A DNA stretch of 64,000 bases from Flectonema sp. DT1601 (Eukaryota; Euglenozoa; Diplonemea; Diplonemida; Diplonemidae), in contig OZ025820.1 in assembly GCA_964019425.1 (NCBI GenBank), forward strand, positions 434,001 to 498,000, in the 5' to 3' direction. Position numbers and translations under genes: made by a program. Under the pieces are notes generated by a model. The model searched no databases. It had not been told where the DNA came from and saw only the letters and a list, made by a program, of their open reading frames with translations. Below are positions 30,013 to 42,091 of the stretch, in pieces. How positions within the stretch are numbered: position 1 is the first letter of the stretch; each line of letters begins with the position of its first letter.

Positions 30013-31509
30013 TTATTTCTGTCTTAAGTGCTTCATCCGTGAATGAACAGATCTTGGTTGCGGGGTTGGCGGGTTGTCAGGTTGCTGTGATGCGCGAGGT
30101 TTTTTTTTTGATTTCCGAGACTTGAAGTCAACTGTTCTCATCGTACCATTTCTACGGACTCTAACAGAAATGATTCCTGAGGTGGAAGAGCTCACAATTG
30201 AAGACAAGTCCTGTTGAGTAATAACCGTCTTCCCATCACCAGACATTATAATATCTCCAAGCTGAAAACAGTCAGATGTGCTGCTTAGAACTTTTCCACC
30301 AACTTCTATAATGATACCACATTCCTTGTCTTCCTTACGAGGACTTGATGCACCATTGGTTCCGTCTGTCCCATTGTGTGAAGTCTTTCTCTTTTTACTC
30401 ATACTCCTCTTGTCTTTTGACGGTGCTTTAATTTCACTGAGAGAGTATCGGCTTTTCTTTGCATTGTCGCTTATCAATACTCCTGTTCGTTGTTGATCTT
30501 TTTCTGCTGTGTTGTAGCTTTGTATCTCACAAGAAGTAAGAGCTCCTCGATTAACAGAATGCCTTCTGTCAACTGTCGCAGATGTGTCAGCAGTATCGAC
30601 ATCTCTGTTGTATGTTGATAGTCTAAGTGAATCAACAATAACACTTTTAGTTGGTTGAGGAGATGACACAGGATGCTGATCATTAGTAGAAACAGAATCG
30701 ACATGTGATGGTCGTACATGACCGAGCCCTTCACAATCAGTGCTGGTCGATACTCTCGGTGGTTTTACAACAACAGCTCTATCTGAAAACATTATTGACA
30801 GCAGTTCAATGTACTCTTCTTCTCGATCATTCCCAATTTTAGTTCTCTGATCACTTTCTAATAATAATATTTGAGAACCCTCTGTGAGAACAGCCGATTC
30901 ACCTTCGAGTCGTTTGCTGGACATTTCAAGATTCTGAACGTTCGTTTCGAGTTGTCGAGTACTACTAGCAGCAGTACTTAGAACAAGAAATAATCTATCT
31001 TTTACTTGTTGAAGTAGTTGGAGTTCTTCATTTAATGTGACGGTTGAGATATCAGACATTGCAAAAGGATCTTTATGTTGGGATGAATAAGATGATTGAT
31101 TTTCAATCTCATCTGCAGCTGATTTGAATAATCGTTTTGTGAGATCACCAAGTGAGCCTCTAATTTGACATATCACTGCAATGTGTAGTAGATCTTCACT
31201 CTTTCTACGAGATATCTCATCGACTACTCTCGCATTGTCGTCACCCAATGTCTGTAGTCTCGATTCAGCTTCTGCTGTGTTGGTGCGGTGAGCTTGAGCT
31301 GTATTTAACTCTGCTTTTAATCTTTCACATTCTTCTTTTAAACTGTTCCTCTCAGTAAAGATATCATCATAATCTCGATGAAGGACATTGTAAGCGTCTA
31401 CTAGCAATCGACTACCATCAGGCCTTTGCACAACACGACCATCCAGACCTACGAGAGTCGTACGAGTTTCGACCTCTTTCTGCGATATGGGAGATGCAAT
31501 TTGTTGCAT
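30013..31509 (-). CDS. Coiled-coil protein with a C-terminal PDZ-like domain
   Basis: A single exon of 498 residues. Residues 40-100 and 165-215 are coiled coil (ERNSLKEECERLKAELNTAQ). Residues 230-390 are Ser/Thr-rich and probably disordered with basic patches. Residues 397-466 resemble the core of a PDZ domain: IIIEVGGKVL, then FQLGDIIMSGDGKTVITQQD and ISVRVRRNGTMRTVDF, with the usual order of strand, G-D-x-I turn, helix and final strand. The carboxylate-binding loop is not obvious, so a degenerate PDZ is possible. The tail is basic (KSRKSKKKPRAS). The ATG comes 3 bases after TTTCTTTCCATCTCTTCAG, a clear acceptor-like signal that fixes the start. Confidence 0.85.
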   Translation of the reverse strand: MQQIASPISQKEVETRTTLVGLDGRVVQRPDGSRLLVDAYNVLHRDYDDIFTERNSLKEECERLKAELNTAQAHRTNTAEAESRLQTLGDDNARVVDEISRRKSEDLLHIAVICQIRGSLGDLTKRLFKSAADEIENQSSYSSQHKDPFAMSDISTVTLNEELQLLQQVKDRLFLVLSTAASSTRQLETNVQNLEMSSKRLEGESAVLTEGSQILLLESDQRTKIGNDREEEYIELLSIMFSDRAVVVKPPRVSTSTDCEGLGHVRPSHVDSVSTNDQHPVSSPQPTKSVIVDSLRLSTYNRDVDTADTSATVDRRHSVNRGALTSCEIQSYNTAEKDQQRTGVLISDNAKKSRYSLSEIKAPSKDKRSMSKKRKTSHNGTDGTNGASSPRKEDKECGIIIEVGGKVLSSTSDCFQLGDIIMSGDGKTVITQQDLSSIVSSSTSGIISVRVRRNGTMRTVDFKSRKSKKKPRASQQPDNPPTPQPRSVHSRMKHLRQK

Positions 31510-31703
31510 TGGCTGAAGAGATGGAAAGAAAGTAAATAAATAAAAAAAAATTAGTTTTGTTTTGTTTTATTTTCAACAGAGTTGAGAGCATGATGGTAGG
31601 GCATTTAAAATTAAAATAACGGCAGATAAATGTCTATAGAAAACCGTATTCGGAAACGTAACCGAGAGTTGCATTTTTAACTCGCTTGAACCTCTCCATG
31701 AAG
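31510..31703. other. 5' flank of the PDZ-like gene
   Basis: A short spacer before the tandem array; it contains the T-rich tract and CAG of the downstream gene on the minus strand. Confidence 0.5.
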
Positions 31704-33985
31704 AAGTGTTTCCCGCTGGAGAAAATACTTTTAATTACTTGGCTGCAGTTTCGTCAACTTGACCAGACGAGTATTAAATAATATGATATTTGACAACAGA
31801 GAGAGACCTCTGCAGCACAACAACAGCTGCAGGTCCTTGGGAGCCGTCATATCGAAAACAAGTTTCAGAGCGTGTGTTCGATGAAAGAGTATGTAGGATC
31901 ACACCAAGGCACAATAAACACATTTCAGAATAGTGTAAATGTGCTGGTTAAATGTGATTCTTACTTTGCTATTGCGCGGTTGATAATACTGTTGAATTGA
32001 GATCGGGCTCAGTGCAATCAGCCTGTCCAGCGCTTGTAATAGACTGTGAGGTCACTTCCATATTTATTAATCTTGGAACAAAGGGAGTATCCTGACTACT
32101 GCACTGAAGTAGCAACAGTCAGGGCTGAGGAGTTCCTCTTCTCAAAACAACTACTAGTTTTCGCGACTCTCGCAACCCTCCAACGCCTCTCAGAGATGTC
32201 TTCCCGACGAGAAGGGTTAATAAAAGTTGCTCGTTGTGTTCTTTCCATATTCAGGAATGATCTCCGAAGTGTTTCCCGCTGGAGAGAATACTTTCAACTC
32301 AACCCAGCAGAATTGCACTCCGTTGTGTATTAACATCACCATAAGTTAAATAATATGATATTTGACAACAGAGAGAGACCTCTGCAGCACAACAACAGCT
32401 GCAGGTCCTTGGGAGCCGTCATATCGAAAACAAGTTTCAGAGCGTGTGTTCGATGAAAGAGTATGTAGGATCACACCAAGGCACAATAAACACATTTCAG
32501 AATAGTGTAAATGTGCTGGTTAAATGTGATTCTTACTTTGCTATTGCGCGGTTGATAATACTGTTGAATTGAGATCAGGCTCAGTGCAATCAGCCTGTCC
32601 AGCGCTTGTATTAGACTGTGAGGTCATTTCCATATTTTCTTGGAACAAAGGGAGTATCCTGACTACTGCACTGAAGTAGCAACAGTCAGGGCTGAGGAGT
32701 TCCTCTTCTCAAAACAACTACTAGTTTTCGCGACTCTCGCAACCCTCCAACGCCTCTCAGAGATGTCTTCCCGACGAGAAGGGTTAATTAAAAGTTGCTC
32801 GTTGTGTTCTTTCCATATTCAGGAATGATCTCCGAAGTGTTTCCCGCTGGAGAGAATACTTTCAACTCAACCCAGCAGAATTGCACTCCGTTGTGTATTA
32901 ACATCACCATAAGTTAAATAATATGATATTTGACAACAGAGAGAGACCTCTGCAGCACAACAACAGCTGCAGGTCCTTGGGAGCCGTCATATCGAAAACA
33001 AGTTTCAGAGCGTGTGTTCGATGAAAGAGTATGTAGGATCACACCAAGGCACAGTAAACACATTTCAGAATAGTGTAGATGTGCTGGTTAAATGTAATTC
33101 TTACTTTGCTATTGCGCGGTTGATAATACTGTTGAATTGAGATCAGGCTCAGTGCAATCAGCCTGTCCAGCGCTTGTATTAGACTGTGAGGTCATTTCCA
33201 TATTCTAAACCTGACTACTCTCATTTATGATACCTCTTTGGCAATAGACTCACTCTCATTGACAAATGTGACCACCAACTCCATCATCGGAAATCGTCCG
33301 GAGTGGCTTAAGGTCGCCATTGAGAGCTTAAAAGAATGCCATTAACGATAACCTGTTTACTTTATCTCATGTAGAGATAACTACTATCAGAAGTCACCTA
33401 GAGGAATACTAATGTTGTGTTTAATAATCTTGGAACAAAGGGAGTATCCTGACTACTGCACTGAAGTAGCAACAGCCAGGGCTGAGGAGTTCCTCTTCTC
33501 AAAACAAGGCAGAGATTAGTCTTTGTGACTCACGCAACACTCTCTCAGAGATGTCGTCAATGAAGTTTATTAAAACTGATCTCTGAAGTGTACTCGTCCA
33601 GATATCATATCTGAGGATGTGTAAATACTTTAGTATATTTATAACAGGACTAGGACATCATTGAAAGAGAAAGAGAGTTAATAAACCTGACTACTCTCAT
33701 TTATGATACCTCTTTGGCAATAGACTCACTCTCATTGACAGATGTGACCACCAACTCCATCATCGGAAATCGTCCGGAGTGGCTTAAGGTCGCCATTGAG
33801 AGCTTAAAAGAATGCCATTAACGATAACCTGTTTACTTTATCTCATGTAGAGATAACTACTATCAGAAGTCACCTAGAGGAATACAAATGTTGTGTTTAA
33901 TAATCTTGGAACAAAGGGAGTATCCTGACTACTGCACTGAAGTAGCAACAGCCAGGGCTGAGGAGTTCCTCTCTTCTCACACACG
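31704..33985. repeat. Composite tandem array of three repeat modules
   Basis: Module P (begins ATATGATATTTGACAACAGA, about 285 bases) occurs at about 31774, 32349 and 32917. Module Q (CTTGGAACAAAGGGAGTATC, about 280 bases) occurs in full at about 32069 and 32638 and in part at 33427 and 33905. Module R (AACCTGACTACTCTCATTTA, about 220 bases) occurs at 33207 and 33683. The order is P-Q-P-Q-P-R-Q'-R-Q'. The P landmark GAGAGACCTC falls at 31801, 32373 and 32941, a period of about 570 bases. Copies are nearly identical, so expansion is recent. P carries a CTGCAGC...GCTGCAG stem. It is less AT-extreme than its flanks, and the plus-strand frames inside (95 and 62 codons) are copies of module Q. Confidence 0.9.
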
Positions 33986-34485
33986 TGGTGATGATAATTT
34001 GCAGTTTGAAACTCTTACTCATGGCCGATCACTGATAATATTTTTTTATGTTTCCTGTCTAAGATAAATATTGATGCTAATAATTAATATCAAAAGCAAT
34101 ACGACGACACTGTACAATAACGTAATTTACTACTTATCACCTCATGTCACTTCCTCTCTTCTTCCTCCCTCCGCAATGGAAGAAGGAAACTCGCAAAGGT
34201 TCACAAGAAAGGTTGAGAGAGCACATCAGGGTTTGAATGAAGTAAGTTTCTTCTACCGAAGGGAATATAAAAAATTGTTTAATTTTTTTTTATTTTTTTT
34301 TTTTTAATTTTCCTTCCGCACTCTTCAGTTGCATATGTTGATACAGTTTTCACTTACACCCGTCCTCGAAAGAAGAAATTATTCTCTCTGAGAGGGTACT
34401 TTACTTATAGTAGAGAATCTGGCTGAGACTCTGGGGACGGAGGGAAGTGTCGACTACGAGAAGCAACATTAACACTGGGTAACTC

Positions 34486-34525
<40 letters not shown>

Positions 34526-35493
34526 TTTCTTTTTTTTTTTCCCCTTCATACTGGATGACACCAGATATTCTTAGTTATCCTTGCCCATCACAACAACCGC
34601 TGTTGTTCTGTTCCAGAATTAGATTTTTTTTTTTCCCCTCTCCTTTTTTTTTTTTTTTTTTTTTTTTTTCGCATTCAATGAACTTGTCGGATAAATAAAA
34701 AGACAGTAAAAACATAATTTAAAAGAAAGAGAGCGAAGGGGTGTGGAAAAAAAAAATAAAAGGAGAAGGACCCATTAGTCTTTAACCTTATCAATGCAAA
34801 CAGGAATGTCTTGCCAACGAGTAGAAGTTGCGTATTGAAATCTAAAACCGTAAACGGAAACATTACGAGAATCCAGGCATTCTGTTGACAAGAATGACAA
34901 CCTGAATAGGCAGTGACCATTCTTTTATTTTATTTATTTTTTTTTTTTTTTCCTCTCAACAACATAGGTTCTTTGTCATTCACAAAAAAAAAAAAAAAAA
35001 AAAAAACGTTTTGAAAAGGAAAAAATAAAATAAAATAAAAAAGAAGGATCACAAATCAGACCACCCATCCTTAACAACGAGCCAAAGAATTCAAAGCTGG
35101 AGATGAGTACCTTTTTAACATTGGACACAAGTAACTTACATTGGACACAAGTAACTTACAAAGAAGCATCAGATACACTGTTGGGCACCTCTTTCTCTTT
35201 AGAAATTTTCATTTTCTTTGTTTTTTGTCTTTTTTTTTTTTTTTTTTTTTTTTTTGTGGCTACGCTGAGCATGTGTCGAGTGATTTGGTTCTTAAAATAA
35301 TGATGTATAACTTCCAAGCTGAAAAAATAATAAAAAAATTCATAAAGAGAACATAAAAAATATTAGATATTTCAGGATGGAAAACGTAAAAGAGTATATT
35401 TTATCGGGGGGTGAAAAACCGAAGAATTTTTTTTTTTATTATTATTCGGTTCTGCGTTGCTAAGAGGTTTTCCAACTTATCTCTTATTATTAA

Positions 35494-35526
<33 letters not shown>

Positions 35527-35568
35527 CTCGCTCATAAATACACTTCCCTCTCACATAGGATTGGTAAT
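33986..35568. other. Intergenic, homopolymer-rich, no gene seen
   Basis: T runs up to about 30 bases. A 20-base tandem duplication (ACATTGGACACAAGTAACTT twice) lies at about 35117-35158. No RNA or protein gene was recognised. Confidence 0.55.
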
Positions 35569-36927
35569 CTATGCAAGGTCCAGGATTAATCGCTGAGGAT
35601 CCTCAATGAGGTTCTTAATCTGTTTTTTTTTTTTTTTTTAAATCGGTATAACTAGATAAGAGAACAAAAAAAGTTTGTTTTAAACTACTTTCATACCTTA
35701 ACTAAAAATGTAACAGCATCTTTTCCGTCAATAAGCCTGTGGTCATATGTCAAAGCAACTGCCATGACAGGTGCAGCAACAATATTTCCCTTCTGTGGTT
35801 GTTATTATTATTAAGATAGTTTGTCAAAAAAAGAAAATTGAAAGAAATGAATGAACGACAAAACAAACCTGGTCAACAACTGCCTTCTGTCTTACGGCAT
35901 GCATTCCAAGAACTGCAGACTGAGGTGGGTTGATAATTGGTGTTCCCATCCATGATCCATAAGTTCCTCCGTTTGAGATGGTGAAGGTTCCTCCAGTCAT
36001 TTCAGCGAGGGAAAGAGTTCCATCACGAGCCTTTGCAGCAAATGTTCCAATTTGTTTTTCAACGTCAGCAAAGTTCATATCCTGACAGTCTCTCAAAACT
36101 GGTACAACCAATCCAGTTGGTGTAGCAACAGCAACAGAGATATCAACGTAGTCGTGATAAATTAAACTATTATCATCTAAACTAAAGTAAGCATTCACAA
36201 TAGGAACTGCCTGAAGAGCTGATGCTGAAGCCTTCACAAAGGCAGACATGAATCCGAGTTTCACTCCGTGTTTTTCAAGAAACTCTTCCTTGTATTGATT
36301 TCTTAAACTAATAATCGCAGACATATCAATCTCCTGAAAAGTTGTAAGCATGGCAGCAGTGTTTTGGGAAGCCTTAAGTCTATCAGCAATACGCTTACGC
36401 ATTGGGGTAAGTCTTACTCTCTTCTCTCTATCAGCCCCACTGGAAAGAACAATTTGTTCTTTTGGCTTAGGAGTTGGAGGGGTTGCTGGCTTTGGAGTTT
36501 CTTTCTTAGTCTCAGCAGGAGCAGCTTTTGCATCAGTTGAAGCTGCTGCTTCAGGTTCTGGTTCCTCGGCTGAAACTTCGGCTTCTTTTATCTTTAAAAC
36601 AGGTTGTCCGACCTGAACTGTTTCTCCCTCCTCAAGAAGTATTTCTGTGATAATACCATCGTGTGGAGCTCTAATAGGAGCCTGGACCTTGTCACTCTCT
36701 ATGTTTGCAAGAACCGAATCTTCCAATACGGAGTCGCCTACCTTAACTTCCCATTGTCCCATAGTTCCCTCACTGATACTCTCAGCAATTGCAGGACAGT
36801 TAATTGTAGTGCAGTATCTTCTTTGCATCTGACGCATTGCCATGAAAGGAGCGCTTGATACGCTCATCCTATTGAATCGTCCTGCTACTGCAGCCTTTCT
36901 AACAGCTCTCCTCATAATACGTTGCAT
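35569..36927 (-). CDS. DLST: Dihydrolipoamide succinyltransferase, E2 of 2-oxoglutarate dehydrogenase
   Basis: Transfers the succinyl group from lipoyl-Lys to CoA in the mitochondrial TCA cycle. The three exons 36927-35869, 35792-35697 and 35619-35569 join in phase to give 401 residues. The N-terminus is rich in Arg and Ala with no acids ([18 protein letters not shown]), a good mitochondrial presequence. The lipoyl domain (about 42-115) has the lipoylated Lys in [11 protein letters not shown] Pro/Ala/Lys linker follows, with no E1/E3-binding subdomain, as usual for eukaryotic DLST. The catalytic domain begins [18 protein letters not shown] and ends with active-site [14 protein letters not shown] and the typical [16 protein letters not shown]. 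The active-site His is in exon 2, so splicing is needed for function. AAG lies 16 bases before the ATG. Confidence 0.96.
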
Positions 36928-37324
36928 GTTGTAGTGATGGATGCTTTGTAATAAAAAGAGTTTTAAAAAATAATTATAAAAATGTCAAACTCATCATCAG
37001 TACGACTGCCAGTACCTGTCACCTGTCACGTGAATAAGAATAATAAACAGATTAGACTCACTCCTTCAAGTCTACCTATCAAGAACTATTTTAATAAAGT
37101 CTAACGTCATTGTAATGAACAGCGGGAAGGGTGTTAATATTTTTTTTTTTTTAAAAAAAAAAAAAAAACTTCATCTGCGTGTATAGCACATCGCACAACA
37201 AAACATAATAAGGACAAAAGAGTAGCAACAATAAAAGTGTTCACATAATCGTCTCTGATAAGAGTCGCACCAGTCGTCAGATAGATGAAGAGTTCCTAAA
37301 GTAACATCTGCTACGTTATGACTT
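36928..37324. other. Intergenic, no gene seen
   Basis: A short AT-rich spacer between the DLST start and the CFAP161 stop with one T/A homopolymer block near 37140-37170. Confidence 0.6.
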
Positions 37325-38281
37325 CTATGTTTCATCAGTTTCCTTATTCTGCTCCTCTTCTGTTAAAGGAGGGCTTCTTGCTGGAGATTCTACTCCCTCT
37401 GGGGTGAGTCCAGTGACGATGACCCACTGGTTAGCAGGTGCTTCTGGTCGTAGTTCGTTATTCTTACCCTTCGTAGTGTGGAGTCTGGTTTTGATATTTT
37501 TATGTTATTTTTTATTTTTATTAATTATTAATTCAATCATCACATACTTGTTTGCAAAAACTTCCCACTCAGCCCCGAAATCATTTAGTTGTGATTTCTT
37601 ATGAGAGGCTAAGTTTACTGACGTAGAGCAATGTGAGATCACAACGATTGAGTTGGTCTTTATCGGTTGACCTTCCATTTCAAAACGAAATTCAGGATTT
37701 GCATAAACAAACGACCAAGCTAGAAGAAAGTTTCCATGATCTGCTATTGACACCTCCTGCTGTTGAGTTACTTTAGAATGACATGCAGGAGTGAGTCTCT
37801 CTGAGGCGAGGTACATTGGTTTTTCACCTTTTTGTAACATCGGATTTAGTCTAAACCTAACCTTTTGAGAATAGTGAATAAGATGTCCTTCTCCTACTCC
37901 AGCCCAATATTCATCATCATCATGTGGTAATGTTTCAACTATCCAAGTGTTTCGTAGCATTGGTTCAGGTGACATCGCTGTAGTGACTGCGAACTTTTGA
38001 TGTGGTCTCGCAGTTAGTTCATCGTCCAAATCGGTTGATAAGAACGCTTCTGTTTCTACACTCTGAATTACTACGAGTTGTCCTTTTTTTAAAAACCCAT
38101 CACCAGGTGGTTCTAATTGAACTGCTGTTTTGTGTTGTCTGAGCTTACCTCTAATCTGTTGGGAGAGTAGCTGGCCAGCATCTCTTTTTCGAAGATACTC
38201 GCTAGTTTCATCTTCCTGAACTTGCATATCTTCGCTCCAGTTTTTCACTAGAGTTCTGTGACGTCTTCCACCAGGATTCAT
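37325..38281 (-). CDS. CFAP161: Cilia- and flagella-associated protein 161
   Basis: An axonemal doublet-microtubule inner protein in animals. Two exons, 38281-37548 and 37484-37325, give 297 residues, near the family's usual 300. The intron is 63 bases (GTATGT...CAG) and interrupts a codon after two bases. Features shared with CFAP161 are the opening VKNWSEDMQVQEDETSEYLR KRDAGQLLSQ, RNTWIVE, the strand-rich middle with YLASERLTP, and the MIR-like end FRFEMEGQPI, VVISHCSTSVNLASHKKSQL, and NQWVIVTG near the C-terminus. It implies that the organism builds a motile flagellum. The only acceptor-like site upstream (TACATTATCACAG) is about 45-50 bases before the ATG, beyond an A run. Confidence 0.9.
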
Positions 38282-38592
38282 TTTTCAGATCCTTTTTTTT
38301 TTTTTTTTTTGTTGTTGTTGTGAAAGACTGTGATAATGTAGGAAAAAAAAAATAATAATCAACTGACATTTGGTTTATATTTTTTTTTAAAAAAAAATAA
38401 AAAATACTATATTTTTTTCTCTATAAAAATTAAAAAAAAAACCAAAAGAAAACTGAACAGTGTCCTCTACCACTGACAGTGATTACACAATACAACAGAT
38501 AATGTCTATAAGGGAAGTACTAACGGAGTTGCACAGGTGAAAGGAAACGGGAATTTGGGAGAAACGAAAATAACAAAAAATAGAAACCAGAG

Positions 38593-38629
<37 letters not shown>

Positions 38630-38960
38630 AAGTCTCGAATCACAGTTTGTCCACTTTGCCTAGCTTATCTATTTAGAAAGAGTTACAGGAAATTAGCATC
38701 TGTGGATGGACGGATCCGAAAATACATCTCTCTGGAAAAAACTTTTAAAAAAAAAGAAGAAAAAAGAAAAAAAAATACAATAACAATAAAAAATTGATCC
38801 CCGACAGCGGTACAAGAAAGGATCGCGATGGCTCTATGACTATCACCTGTAGTAAACCTAACATCTGATGTCGTTACTTTTCGAAGAAAAATAACAATCA
38901 GTTCCTCAACACATTAGTCCTCCTATCCTTAATAAGAACCCTCCTAACGAAATCATTACT
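38282..38960. other. Intergenic, no gene seen
   Basis: AT-rich spacer with long T and A runs (for example 38596-38625). Nothing was recognised. Confidence 0.6.
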
Positions 38961-41053
38961 TCACATAATCTCTCTAACTGAATTTACTGGTTGAGAACGA
39001 AGAGACTGCACATCGAGGAACCTATTTTTTTTTATTTTTCTTTTTTTTTCTGTCTTCCCCTCATCAACAAAAGTATAATTATACACACCAAGGAGAACTT
39101 TTTCTTAGTAGGCGTATGACTCCGTTTTACAGCATGTGCAGAAGAAGTCCTCGACGCAGATGGTGTGAATGACGGTGTTAAAGGAGTGGTGGTAGCGGAA
39201 GGTGTCTTTACCTCCTTTCCATTCACAACCGGAGGGTGTAAATCCGTAACTGTGTGGAGTCGTCTCTGAGTATCGACGTGTCCTGGGGGTTGGACGCCCT
39301 CCTGTTTGGAATTATTTTTTTGTTGTTGTTGTTGTAAAATTGTATTCCCATCACCTAATAATAAACAAATACATACAGCTCTCATGTTTGAAGGTTTCTT
39401 ATTACCCAGAGGGACTGTTTCGTTGTGATGAGATGTATTCCAAGACGGATCGTGGACACGAAGCCCAAGAGTTGCTTTTCCTTTACGATCACTTGTTGCA
39501 TAAGTAGTAATGTTGGGATTCGGATCGCTTAGAGCTGGATTTTGTTTTGAGATACACTTAAGCCCAGCCACTGCAGAAATACCAGCAGCTTTTTGATCCG
39601 TCAAGTCTGAAGTGAAGGTAACAGGAAGTGACTTTCTACCTCTCGCTGCTGCCGTTGCATTCTTTGTTTCAACTGATGAGGTTCCCAAATGATCTTTTCT
39701 CCATGTGTCATTAATCTTTATTCCTTTTAAAACAACACCACTTTTACTGTTAACAGTCGTTGTGTCAGTCAGTTGTTTAGCGTCGCTGTATGTTCGTATT
39801 GCTTCAGGAGCTGGCGATTTCTTCATAGCATCTTGCTGTGCAGGGTTGCAATTACTGCCTGTTTTCTTACCTGATCTCATTGGACCTTCCCATGTCTGTA
39901 TGCCACCGACTGGGACGTTTATAAAAGTTCTTATTTTTGTTGTTTTTGAAGGATGACCAGCTGAAGGGGTCTCATGAGGGACTGATGTTGGATTATAAGT
40001 CAAAGGTTGGGAATGACTTCGATTAATACTTGAATTTGAAAAGGTTCGAAGGGTAGACTTACCACCCGTAGAACCAAAACCAGACCTACCAGGGCTGTGA
40101 GTCCTCCACAGATATTGTGTTGAGTTATTCGAATTTGGATTGCACGACAACGCTGGTGTCCTTCTCAATGATCCTCTTCGTGATAAATGAGGTCCTTTTT
40201 GAGGAGCCTGAACAGCAAATGGTCTCGGATGATCCATCGGTATGAAAGAACTACCGCTACCAGACCTTCTAGCACTATTCTTTCTCTTAGTCGGAGTGTC
40301 AATTATGAAATCTTTTGCTGGTGAATTAGTTATCGAAGTTGAATTTAATGCTGGATTCGCATCCAACTCATGAGCCTTTGTCTCTCTTTGAATTGAAAGT
40401 AATCTCCAGTAGACTTCTATGCGAGCGCATTCAATAGGATCCTTAAGAGAATAATGTTTTAAGAGAGCTTTGAGACAGTCGAGGGATATCAATGCCAACT
40501 CAGAAGTTGTAAATTGATCCGACGCGACTCGACAAAATCTAATCCAAGATTGCTTTGCGACGTTCGATGTTGAGGATTCTGATTTCTTATTATTCGGTTT
40601 TGAGATACTCTTCTTAGGCGGAGATAACACTGTTTTTGGTACCGCTGGTGACATAACAGATTTGTGTGTCCTTCGTGTTGGTGGAGAAGTTGCTTCCCGT
40701 TCATAAGTAGTATTAGAAATAGTCTGATTCGGTGATAAACTTCTCATCAATTCAGGTATAGCTCCAGGACTTGTCAGCGTATGATATGTTCGAGTAGGTT
40801 TGTCAATCTCAGCTTTAAGACCTAGACTCATTCCATGCACCATTGAGAGTGTTGATTGTGATTGTGATATAGCTTCTTGAACAGCATCTTTCATCCACTC
40901 TCCTCCTCCTCTTTCACTTTGAATCGCTTCTAAGTCTGCCATCATTCGATTCTTTTCATCCTCAACTTCACTATGAATGATCGACCCATCAATTGCGGAG
41001 TCGTTATCACCGCCTTTATTACTCGGCTTTGTGGGAGTGTCAATCCCAACCAT
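38961..41053 (-). CDS. Ser/Thr/Pro-rich protein of unknown function
   Basis: The start is the ATG at 41053 (MVGIDTPTKPSN) in good context (GCAGCCATGG), 11 bases after TTTTTTCCATACAG. Exon 1 is 41053-39089; a probable intron (GTGTGT...GTGCAG, 83 bases) leads to a last exon 39005-38961 that adds SLRSQPVNSVREIM and a TGA, giving about 669 residues. The 3' splice is inferred and is the least certain part. Most of the protein is low complexity with many SP and TP sites (SPPTRRTH, LSPPKKS, DTPTKRK), as in phosphoregulated cytoskeletal proteins. One compact helical block is visible at about 165-220 (WIRFCRVASDQFTTSELALI, ARIEVYWRLLSIQRET). A short Gln run lies near residue 580. The family is not recognised. 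Confidence 0.75.
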
Positions 41054-41799
41054 GGCTGCGGGCACTGTATGGAAAAAATAGTTTAATTAATAATTTAATA
41101 ATTACGTTCTATTTTCACAAGAATTCTCTTTTTCCGTGTTGTCATTCAGTGCAGTACCGAATCGAGTTATTCAATTACGAATTAATAGTGAGCCTTGGGA
41201 AACCAAAACCAGGGTATAATGTAATACGGCAGAGAGTGTAGGTTTCACCTGTAGTCTGCAGGGGGGGAAATGAAATATGAACAAACATCAAATATTGTAA
41301 AAAAAAAAAGAAGAAAAAAAAAAGAACAATCAATTCTAAGAGGGAATATAACATGGACGCGACACGTTTAATTTATTGACATTTAATTTGTTTTGTTGTT
41401 GTTTTTTTCTTCTTTTTTCTCGCTTGTTGGTGTTGCTCATTATCAGTGTCGTTAAGAAAGTCCCTTTTTTATTTTTTTATTTCTTTTTTTTTATTTATGA
41501 GCTTCACAAGATACCACTTTCTATCTAGAGGATATCACTGGCCATCCCAAATCTGTCTTGCAGTCGGAGGAGTGTACCCTAAAGAGCCTGTAATTTTTTA
41601 GTGACCTGATGAGTTTCCTTTTTCAACTTCTATAACAATCAAAGTCATTGTAGTTATTTATGACACAGTTAGTATCGGTAAACACTACGCGAATTTCGTA
41701 AAGAACACTACATTTAGAATCAATGTTTACAACCTAACTACATTCCTGGTTCTGCATTGCAATTTAGTGCAACAGGAAGGGAGAGAACGTTTAACAAAA

Positions 41800-41838
<39 letters not shown>

Positions 41839-42091
41839 ATAATTTTTTTTTCTCGTGAGATCTAATGAGAAAAAAAAACAATAGTAAAAAAAAAAGAAAG
41901 TATACATAAAATAAGTCATTCAGACCGACCTTCTATTTTTGTTGAATGCAGACAGAATCTTATAGGCAATGAGGAAAGTAATCACGACCATAAGAAGCAT
42001 CTAATTAGTTTCGTCTCCGACTACGTCGGTACAAAAAAAAAGAGAAAAGAAAAAGTTTAAAACACAAAAAAAGGAGCATAAAATAACCTGA
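41054..42091. other. Intergenic DNA with one SINE-like tail
   Basis: AT-rich DNA with long A runs near 41800-41835. The repeat at 41949-42040 is listed separately. No gene was recognised. Confidence 0.55.
41949..42040 (+). repeat. SINE-like short repeat with hairpin and A-rich tail, copy 2
   Basis: It contains CACGACCATAAGAAGCATCT and TTAGTTTCGTCTCCGACTAC GTCGGTAC followed by an A tail. It shares CA..ACCATAAGAA and the whole 3' hairpin with 21694-21797. Confidence 0.65.

Noticed and set aside
32046-32333. A 95-codon plus-strand gene in the tandem array
   Set aside because: It is simply repeat module Q, is on the opposite strand to every other gene, and its copies do not keep the frame to the same end.
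31774-33204. Spliced-leader RNA gene array in module P
   Set aside because: No leader-like exon followed by GT and an Sm site could be identified, and no such leader can be tied to the 5' ends of genes from this window alone.
41054-41065. A start upstream of the ATG at 41053 for the Ser/Thr/Pro-rich gene
   Set aside because: The extra codons begin with GTG and lie in or next to the TTTTTTCCATACAG acceptor-like signal; the ATG at 41053 has good context.
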